Positions 38,521 to 45,177 of a stretch of DNA of 45,177 bases are shown one piece after another. The translations under genes and the position numbers were made by a program. Source of the stretch: Chloroflexota bacterium (GTDB lineage Bacteria; Chloroflexota; Anaerolineae; Ardenticatenales; JAADHH01). Numbering within the stretch: position 1 is the first letter of the stretch; every line of letters begins with the position of its first letter. The stretch covers positions 1 through 45,177 of the forward strand of contig JAADHH010000064.1 of NCBI GenBank assembly GCA_013151955.1, written 5' to 3'. The notes under the pieces are model-generated. The model had not been told where the DNA came from, searched no databases, and saw nothing but the letters and a program-made list of their open reading frames with translations.

Positions 38521-41500
38521 ATGCAGCGATCTCGCTATGTCTTGATCACCTTCCTCTGTGCCCTGGTGCTGATCGGTCTGTTCGCTGTGCCCATTGGTCT
38601 CCAAACTGTGCCTGCATGGTCATCCACCCAAAGTGGGGTGCAGCGTGCCTGGCAGCAGGTGCAGACCCGCGTGGAGATGTTCGTCACGCCGGCATCGCTT
38701 TCTCCGCAAGAAGCAATACAGCGCGCCTGGAAGCGGGCACAGGAAGCCGGCGCGTACCGCTTCACCGCCGACATCCGCCAGACCGTCACGCCCAAAAACA
38801 CCATCTCCAACGTGGGGCGTGGGGCGAAGCAAGAGCGCGTCCACCTGGAAGGCGAGACCAACCTGCCCCAGCAACAGCTCCATCTGACCTTGTGGTCGCA
38901 GGGGGGCAGCGTGCTGGATGCCGGCAGCGGGGTCGAGATCAAGGTGGAGGGGGATCAGGCCTACGGCCGCCGAGGTGGTGAGGATTGGCAGGAGATCGAT
39001 AATTTCATGGGGGGCTTTGCACCCCAGGGCGATTTCATGGCCTTCCTGGCCGCAGCCAAAAACGTGAAACGTGAAGACGTGAAACGTGAGAACACAGATT
39101 CACGCGTCACGCGTCGCGCGTCACGTTTCACCTTTGACATTGACGGTCGTTCCTACGCCGCCTACGTGCGCGATCAACTGCAGAAGCGTATGACCGAACA
39201 AGGCGAATTGCCCCCCGGCATCAACCTGGCTTTGCCCAAACAATACCTGCACATGACCGGCAAGGGCGAGCTGTGGATCAGCCAGGAGGGTCTGCCCCTG
39301 CGCGAAAAACTGTACCTTGACTTACCACCAGGCCCGGACGACGCGTCCATCACTGCCGAGGTGACAATAGATTTCTCCGACTTCGGCGGTACACCGGTAG
39401 CGGCGGCTGGCGTTGGGGGTATGGGTGCTGCCGGTCGGGGTGTAGTCGCCAACAGCCTCTCCCTGCTCACGTCTCAGGCCTCCCGTTTTACGCCCTACGC
39501 CTCACGCTTCGCCCTCTTCCTCTTCATTTTGGCCCTTAGCGTCCTCTTGGTCATCCGCCGGCGCTCCCGGCAGGTGTATGCAGCACTGGCCATTGCCTTG
39601 ATCCTCTCCATGGTCCTCTCCCCGCTGTTGCAAAACATGCGTGTAATCGCGTTCATGAACAAACAGTCAGACCGGGCCGCGACCCAGGAAGCAAGTCAGC
39701 AGCGCAGCCGGATGCAGTCCGACCTGCAGACGTTGGTGGCCCAGCCCGACTGGGACCCCCACACCAATCCGCTGGCCATGAACCAACAAGTTGGCATCTC
39801 GGAGAGCGATGCAATACACAACATGCCAGATGCAACACACAACACCCTTCTCGCTTCTAGCAACAACGACAACTCCAACTCCACTGGAGAAGAATGCGAC
39901 GCCAACGCGACCGGTGACGCCGACAGCGACGGCCTGACCGACGGCGAGGAGTGCGTGCTGGGCTTGAATCCCAACCTGAACGACTCGGACGGCGACAACC
40001 TCGAGGACGACAAAGAAGTGGCCGGATTTGAGTACCCCGCGGGCAGCGGCCAAATGTGGTACACCAACCCCCTGGAGATGGATAGCAACAAGGACGGCCT
40101 GAGCGATGCCAACGAGTGGTCCCTGGATGCGAATAATGACGGCTTGCCGGACGACACCGATGGCGACGGCACGCCCGACCTCTTCGACCGTGACAACGAT
40201 GGCGACGGCGTGCCCGATAACCTCGACCTTTCCCCCTACTTCGCCGGCGACATCACCTACACCGCGGATGCGCCTTTCCAATTCCTCGTGGACAACCTCA
40301 CCGAGGGTCTGACCACCACCGTCGAGTTCCAACTGCGCCCCACCAACCTCGATCACCTATGGTACGCGTTCAACGTACTGGACTGGCCCCAGGGGGACAA
40401 CCAGGGCCAGATGCAGGATGCCGATGGCAAGAGTTTCTATGACGTGGATCACAACACTGCCCGCTCGCCCAACGACAACGGCGACGTCAAGCTCGTGCCC
40501 ATGCTGGAGATCAAGATCACCGGCTCGCCCACCAACCTGCCGCCGTCAAAGGAGTGCGAGAACGACGCGGGCGAGACCTATACCTGCTACCCCGACCTGA
40601 AACCCTACGGCATCCTCGTCCAGGACCTGACCGACGACGGGGAAGACAAGGCGGTCTACGTGCCGCTGTCATTGATCACTGACAATACCGGCGACGCTCA
40701 CGTGGCTTTCTCCGGTAAGATGCTCTACCTGCCAGGGGCCTCGTGGGGCAAGGCCCAGCAGGTGCGGCTGGTGTGGGCGGCGCAGGCCTTGGTGGATGTG
40801 TGCGAGGAGTATAAGGGCGGGCGCTGTACCAGCTACGGGGCCATGAATCAAGTGCAGTTGATCCATGTCTACAATGATGACTGGACCCTGACCGGGCTGG
40901 ACGTACGCGAGGAGCACGGCACGGACGTGGCCATCATCTACGAAGACCCGGACGTAGACGGCGATCTGAACAGCGACGACGCTCTGATGTTCTTGACATA
41001 CGGACTGGATCGCACCTTCGTGGCCGGCAGCGACTGCGAGAACATCGATACCAAAGGCACCGAAGATGTCAGCGACGACGAATGTATCGACGGCGATGGC
41101 CAGCGCGACGTCACCCTCGACGAGATCTACCGCCGCTTCAACCACGAGACCAACGTCGACGCCGGCGTCAGCGTCACCGAGACCTGGCACATCACCGAGA
41201 CCGTGGGCAACGTGCTCAGCGTGGTCACCGACACCTTCTCCACCCTCGATCAGGCCTTGATGCACGTCACCATGACCGACACCAAACAGATCCTGGATGA
41301 CCACTTCACCGCCCACTGGACAGAAGGTGCCCCCATCAGCCCTACGCTGCTCTTTGCTCGTGAAGAACGGTTCCGCAGCCTCAACCTGGATGAGCATCTG
41401 CGCACCGATGCCACCCTCGTCACCTGGTCGGACGATGGCCGCCAACTCAACCTGAACCTCAAGCCGGACGATGTGGAAGTGCAGACCATGGCCGGCATGA

Positions 41501-44500
41501 AGTGGGCACCCTATCAATACAAAGATGGCGAGTGGACCTGGTATCCCATCGAAGAATACTGGCAAGAGCTGCAACGGCGCTACGAGGACGCGTTCGGCGA
41601 CGACTACAACGATGAAGACAATCCCGACGAGGTGCGCGGTGGCGCCGTGATCGCCGCCCGGATCTATTACGTGTCTCTCTATGTCGGGGCCAATGCCGTC
41701 GTGCAGGTGGGGGACAGCGTGGAATCGGTGATGTCATGGTCGCCCGATGGTCCCCTCTGGTCGCAAATCGCCGGCGCCACCCGACATGGGGTCAATTTCA
41801 TCATCAAGGTGCTCGTCCAGACAGAGATCCTGCAGAATCTGTGGCGGGCGATCACCGTGCCTTCTGCCTACTTCTCGTGGTCGCGGGCCGGCGGTCGCAT
41901 CAAACTGGCCGCACAGAAATGGATTGGTGACGGCGTGGCCGCGATGGAGTTTGGCCTCACCTTTCTGTCAACGGCCGTTTTGATCAGTGCCATTCTCGTC
42001 AACGCCCTCTATATCACCAAAGCGGAGGGAGCCACAGAGAAAGCTAATGCCAAACTCGTGGGCGAGGGGATGGCATTCCTTGTGGGCATGATTATGTTTA
42101 CTACTAAGGTCCTCCTGCCTGTCATCGGCGCTGTTTCCAAGATCCAAGCCGCCAGGAATAGTGGGATGAGTCTATTCAAAGCCAGCCGCAAGGTGCTGTT
42201 CAAGGTAAAAGCGCTTTCCAAAGCAGCCAAGGTCCTTTTTATCATCGGCATCGTTCTGGCTGTGGGCGTCACCTGGGGCGTTTTCATCTACAACGCCATC
42301 CACCACGGCCTCGCACCGGGTAGCGTCGCCTTCGATATGCTCCTGGCGCAAACTATCGCCTCTACCATTGTAACGATCCTGACGTTCCTGGTTTCGCTGA
42401 CCATCATCGGGGCCATTATTACGGGAATTATCTTCGTAGTGGATACGATTCTCATGCTGCTGGGCCTCACGTGGTCTATCAGTGGCACGTTCAATAAGGC
42501 CGTGACCAAGATGCTCTTTTCCTATGAGCTTGCCATCGAGACCGGGGGTAAGGAGGCCCCCGATCTGGTCAAAATAGGCGCCCTGGACAGCAGTCTGGTG
42601 CATCCCGAAGCAGGACTGGTGGCCGGCGCCCAGCTCGAGTTCAAGACCACCGTCACCAACACCATCACCCACCGCGATCCCCAGGATATCCGCTCCCGGC
42701 TCTATTTATGGAAGTATAGCAAGAAGCAACTGCGTTCTACCAGCTTCGAGTACAAGCTGGCGTCGGGAGAGAAAACCATGAACACCCGGCTCTGGGATAC
42801 GAATCGTGTGCATTCGTGGCATATCAGTAAGGATCATAAGTTCTGGGACCACCAGATGTACACGGGCTGGATCTCCGACACGATCTCTACGGTTAGCACG
42901 GTTTCGAAGGCAGGCATCAATCGCTCTGTGCCTCTGGTGCTCAGCAGCGGCTACGCCATCCCCGGCCTGGAATGCTGGTCCTTCCCCTCGCCACCATTTT
43001 GGTTCTGGACGCCGATCATTTTCTGTGTGAACAAGGGCATCGAAGGCCAAGCAGGCCCGGCCAACATGGGCAGTAAAATCGTCATGGACGTCTTTCCAGC
43101 GACCCTGGATGGCTTCGTGCGGACCAGCCAGTGGGCCTCTGATGTCCAGTTCATGGATGCCGATGGCGATGGCTTGCTCAGCCGGAGATGGGGCGGTTCT
43201 GATCCGAATGATCACGAGTGGGACAGCGATAACGATAACCTCTCCGACGCCTGGGAACTGCGGATGGCTGCCAAATCGGCCCGTGCCGGCGGATCGTTCT
43301 TCAATCCTCGCAACCCCGATACGGACGGCGATGGCCTCAGCGATTACAAGGAAGCGTTGCTGGGCACCGATCCCAACAATGCCGATAGCGATGGCGACGG
43401 CATCAGTGACGCCGCCGAATTGGACGGCTGGGACTTCCACTACGCCGACGACAAAGTTACGCGCATCACCAGCGACCCTCTGAATGCCGACTCTGACGGC
43501 GACGGTATGAACGATCTCTTCGAGCGCACCCTGCACACCGAGTGCTCCAAGGAGAGTGACCCAGACCAACGCCGGCAGTGCTACCACGACAACCGCTATA
43601 ATCCCTACGTCTGGAATACCAACCCCATCGGCGTCTACACCGAGGTGGGGGACGAAGACGGCGTGGTGCGACCCACGCAGACCTTCGTCTACACCACCAC
43701 CGTCGAGAACCACGTCCACAGCGGTAGCCCGCTGTGGGTGCGCGGCCAGACCTCGCTGGACTCGGACCCGATCACGGCCGAGCCCTCGGGCATGACCTTC
43801 GACATCGCCAAGGACAAATCGCAGTCGCTCTATGCTAACCTGACTGTGCCCGCCGGCGCCGGCAACCAGGAAGTAACGCTGACCACCGACGTGGACTCGC
43901 AATTGCACACGCCCTCGGTCTATGCCTGGGACCCCTGGCAAAGCAACGACAAGACCACCGGCCAACCCCCTTACAGCTTGAAGGCCGTGGCCGTGGACCC
44001 CAACGACGGTTGGAGCACGCCCTACGCCGCCGTCAGCCTGGAGAACAAGGATGTGCGGGTGTACACCGTCACCGTCGAGGGAGTAGGGGGGCCGGGTGTT
44101 GAGGTCTTTTCTGGCGGCTATGATCAGGCCACCACAGAGCCGGGCATGGCCTGCAACGATGACGGCAACTGTCTGGTCGTGCTGTCCTACAAAGACACCA
44201 GCGGTGATTATTGGGTGCGCTGGCGGTCGGTGGCGCCTGACGTCGCCTCCCTGGGCTCTGGCTACGGCAAAGGTGGCGGCGACGACGCCACCGTGGCCAG
44301 CGACGGGGCCGGCTTCCTGGTAGCCTGGGTGAGCGGGCCGTCCGGCGCCCGCAAGGTCGAGGTGCAGCACGTGCTTGCCGACGAGAGTAGGAGCGGCGAC
44401 ACCCTGTTCCTGGACTCTGCTCCCGATATTCATGATCCCTCTGTGACCTGGAACGGTGACCACTACCGGGTGGTTTGGGAGCGCGGCAGCGATATTTACA

Positions 44501-44949
44501 CCGCCGACGTCTCCGGCTCCTCGGCTACGGACGCCCGTGCCGTGTCGGCCACTGGCGCTGTCGAGGTCTCCCCGCACATCGCCTACGACGCCCTCAGCGG
44601 CCAGTCGCTGGTCATCTACACCAGCGGCGAGAAACTTAAGGGCAGAATCCTGGCCGGGAGCAGCACATCGGATGAATTCCGCCTGGCCAACCTCGGCTCC
44701 GGTGCCTGGGCCACAGCCTTGAGCAACGACCCGGTCAACGGCGGCTGGTTGGTCGCCTACGGCAAGTCCGGCAGCCGAACCGTCTATCAGCAGGCGGTGG
44801 GCATGGATGGCGGGCTGCGCGGCGAGCGCGACAGCGCCCGCCCGCCCGGGCGGCGACACCCGTACCTTGGGTCTGGCCAGTGCCGTGCCGCGTCCTTCCA
44901 CCATCCTGCACTTCGACGAAGCAGCCGGCGCCACCAGTTTTGCCGATAG
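38521..44949 (+). CDS. Giant surface protein with TSP3 calcium repeats and a multi-helix membrane region
   Basis: About 2140 codons before a probable frameshift. Start at 38521: the opening RSRYVLITFLCALVLIGLFA is a signal anchor. Residues 45-310 form a LolA/LppX-like domain interrupted in frame by repeat-coded residues 181-203. Two membrane helices follow (about 330-372) with RRRSR between them. TSP3-type calcium repeats occur at 462-500 and 519-570 (DADSDGLTDGE, DGDGVPDNLD) and again at 1544-1670 (DTDGDGLSDYKEALLGTDP). A cluster of five or so helices lies at 1139-1323. Residues 1860-2090 look like a beta-propeller-type repeat. The frame then ends in nonsense while a LamG-like domain continues in the next frame at 44822. 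Function unknown; a cell-surface adhesin or secreted effector is inferred. Confidence 0.75.
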   Translation: MQRSRYVLITFLCALVLIGLFAVPIGLQTVPAWSSTQSGVQRAWQQVQTRVEMFVTPASLSPQEAIQRAWKRAQEAGAYRFTADIRQTVTPKNTISNVGRGAKQERVHLEGETNLPQQQLHLTLWSQGGSVLDAGSGVEIKVEGDQAYGRRGGEDWQEIDNFMGGFAPQGDFMAFLAAAKNVKREDVKRENTDSRVTRRASRFTFDIDGRSYAAYVRDQLQKRMTEQGELPPGINLALPKQYLHMTGKGELWISQEGLPLREKLYLDLPPGPDDASITAEVTIDFSDFGGTPVAAAGVGGMGAAGRGVVANSLSLLTSQASRFTPYASRFALFLFILALSVLLVIRRRSRQVYAALAIALILSMVLSPLLQNMRVIAFMNKQSDRAATQEASQQRSRMQSDLQTLVAQPDWDPHTNPLAMNQQVGISESDAIHNMPDATHNTLLASSNNDNSNSTGEECDANATGDADSDGLTDGEECVLGLNPNLNDSDGDNLEDDKEVAGFEYPAGSGQMWYTNPLEMDSNKDGLSDANEWSLDANNDGLPDDTDGDGTPDLFDRDNDGDGVPDNLDLSPYFAGDITYTADAPFQFLVDNLTEGLTTTVEFQLRPTNLDHLWYAFNVLDWPQGDNQGQMQDADGKSFYDVDHNTARSPNDNGDVKLVPMLEIKITGSPTNLPPSKECENDAGETYTCYPDLKPYGILVQDLTDDGEDKAVYVPLSLITDNTGDAHVAFSGKMLYLPGASWGKAQQVRLVWAAQALVDVCEEYKGGRCTSYGAMNQVQLIHVYNDDWTLTGLDVREEHGTDVAIIYEDPDVDGDLNSDDALMFLTYGLDRTFVAGSDCENIDTKGTEDVSDDECIDGDGQRDVTLDEIYRRFNHETNVDAGVSVTETWHITETVGNVLSVVTDTFSTLDQALMHVTMTDTKQILDDHFTAHWTEGAPISPTLLFAREERFRSLNLDEHLRTDATLVTWSDDGRQLNLNLKPDDVEVQTMAGMKWAPYQYKDGEWTWYPIEEYWQELQRRYEDAFGDDYNDEDNPDEVRGGAVIAARIYYVSLYVGANAVVQVGDSVESVMSWSPDGPLWSQIAGATRHGVNFIIKVLVQTEILQNLWRAITVPSAYFSWSRAGGRIKLAAQKWIGDGVAAMEFGLTFLSTAVLISAILVNALYITKAEGATEKANAKLVGEGMAFLVGMIMFTTKVLLPVIGAVSKIQAARNSGMSLFKASRKVLFKVKALSKAAKVLFIIGIVLAVGVTWGVFIYNAIHHGLAPGSVAFDMLLAQTIASTIVTILTFLVSLTIIGAIITGIIFVVDTILMLLGLTWSISGTFNKAVTKMLFSYELAIETGGKEAPDLVKIGALDSSLVHPEAGLVAGAQLEFKTTVTNTITHRDPQDIRSRLYLWKYSKKQLRSTSFEYKLASGEKTMNTRLWDTNRVHSWHISKDHKFWDHQMYTGWISDTISTVSTVSKAGINRSVPLVLSSGYAIPGLECWSFPSPPFWFWTPIIFCVNKGIEGQAGPANMGSKIVMDVFPATLDGFVRTSQWASDVQFMDADGDGLLSRRWGGSDPNDHEWDSDNDNLSDAWELRMAAKSARAGGSFFNPRNPDTDGDGLSDYKEALLGTDPNNADSDGDGISDAAELDGWDFHYADDKVTRITSDPLNADSDGDGMNDLFERTLHTECSKESDPDQRRQCYHDNRYNPYVWNTNPIGVYTEVGDEDGVVRPTQTFVYTTTVENHVHSGSPLWVRGQTSLDSDPITAEPSGMTFDIAKDKSQSLYANLTVPAGAGNQEVTLTTDVDSQLHTPSVYAWDPWQSNDKTTGQPPYSLKAVAVDPNDGWSTPYAAVSLENKDVRVYTVTVEGVGGPGVEVFSGGYDQATTEPGMACNDDGNCLVVLSYKDTSGDYWVRWRSVAPDVASLGSGYGKGGGDDATVASDGAGFLVAWVSGPSGARKVEVQHVLADESRSGDTLFLDSAPDIHDPSVTWNGDHYRVVWERGSDIYTADVSGSSATDARAVSATGAVEVSPHIAYDALSGQSLVIYTSGEKLKGRILAGSSTSDEFRLANLGSGAWATALSNDPVNGGWLVAYGKSGSRTVYQQAVGMDGGLRGERDSARPPGRRHPYLGSGQCRAASFHHPALRRSSRRHQFCR
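39061..39129. repeat. Word-repeat inside the giant gene (in frame)
   Basis: AACGTGAAACGTGAAGACGT and following CACGCGTCACGCGTCGCGCG words match intergenic loci at 30826 and elsewhere. Its length (69 nt) keeps the frame, adding residues NVKREDVKREN and RVTRRASRF to a beta-rich domain. Confidence 0.7.
39466..39513. repeat. Second word-repeat inside the giant gene (in frame)
   Basis: CTCACGTCTCAGGCCTCCCG and TTTACGCCCTACGCCTCACG words, encoding TSQASRFTPYASRF, precede the second membrane helix. Less certain than the copy at 39061. Confidence 0.45.
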
Positions 44950-45177
44950 TTCCGGTTTCGGTCGCGACGCTCGCTGCCGTTTTCAAGTGGGATACTACGA
45001 TCCCGAATGCCCCGATGCCGGGAAAAACGGCAAAGTGGGCAGAGCGGTCAAATTCATCAAACACGTATCGGGAGATAACAACCGCGCCGTTGAAGTGAAA
45101 GGGGCGCAAATCTCCAACACTGGCTACAGCGTTGCCTTCTGGTTCAAGGAGAGCTGCTACTGGTATTATGGCGCTTC
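44822..45177 (+). pseudogene. LamG-like domain continuing the giant gene in the +1 frame (runs off the window)
   Basis: From 44822 the next frame is open to the window end and reads TLGLASAVPRPSTILHFDEA, then SFADSSGFGRDARC, GKVGRAVKF and TGYSVAFWFK, the pattern of LamG/concanavalin-like domains. It has no start codon of its own that fits. It is evidently the C-terminal continuation of the gene that begins at 38521, displaced by a net +1 shift within about 44812-44850, a GC-rich stretch with CCCG repeats. It may be an assembly or sequencing error, a true mutation or a programmed shift. Confidence 0.65.

Noticed and set aside
11950-39129. CRISPR array
   Set aside because: The tandem words are 8-12 nt with no constant spacer length and no cas genes; they are not repeat-spacer structures.
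42706-44934. 742-codon open frame on the minus strand opposite the giant gene
   Set aside because: The forward frame has clear calcium repeats and domain text; the reverse frame reads Val/Gly/Ala-rich low-complexity shadows of it.

Overview
The window (about 45 kb, GC-rich apart from one island) looks like a chromosomal contig of an uncultured bacterium, most likely a member of the Chloroflexota (Anaerolineae/Caldilineae-like). The evidence is indirect: family-5 solute-binding lipoproteins with a repetitive VTKEV/VVQKEV linker, a type-2 isoleucyl-tRNA synthetase under a T-box, a futalosine-type UbiA homologue, a giant surface protein with thrombospondin-3 repeats, and many intergenic 'word' repeats. 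No marker gene allows firm placement.

Layout. 1-670: debris of an IS3-type transposase and a decayed DUF4258/YgiT toxin-antitoxin pair. 1021-3212: a solo zinc/manganese-type binding lipoprotein, tRNA-Ser(CGA), and a metallo-beta-lactamase-fold hydrolase. 3500-8159: an isoleucine-specific T-box leader with its terminator, followed by an AlaX-type editing protein, an RNase H-like protein and ileS. 8202-10424: a lower-GC island with a BglII-like restriction-modification pair and a TehB-like methyltransferase, lying between ileS and lspA. 10421-14529: lspA, rluD family, a TraR/DksA-type zinc finger protein, a nitrilase-fold protein lacking its catalytic cysteine, and moeA. 14614-16223 (minus strand): era and a HEPN protein, separated by a 251-bp MITE-like long inverted repeat. 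16657-19410: thiolase, a membrane-anchored LolA/LppX-like protein and an XdhC-domain protein. 19470-28491 (minus strand): a membrane-anchored cyclophilin, then a peptide-type ABC transporter region with three substrate-binding lipoproteins and two permeases but no ATPase in the window. 28955-30124 (minus strand): the primary sigma factor, with a consensus promoter about 510 nt upstream. 30932-35316: GNAT acetyltransferase, a 42-codon ORF, a CoA-transferase alpha subunit, a flippase and a UbiA prenyltransferase. 35512-45177: histidine kinase, response regulator, a degenerate receiver-like protein, and a gene of more than 6.4 kb for a surface protein (signal anchor, LolA-like domain, TSP3 calcium repeats, a central multi-helix membrane region, a beta-rich part and a LamG-like domain) that runs off the window and has a frameshift near its end.

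How the parts work together. The T-box couples ileS and its two upstream genes to uncharged tRNA-Ile. The signalling genes at 35.5-38.5 kb precede the giant surface protein and are candidates to control it. The most unusual features are: mosaic word repeats at about eleven loci, two of them read in frame inside the giant gene; a GCAAAACTTTGAC element placed 56-59 nt upstream of three independent -10 boxes; the MITE-like element that supplies the stop codon of the HEPN gene; and a perfect palindrome at the predicted start of the ABC transporter transcript.
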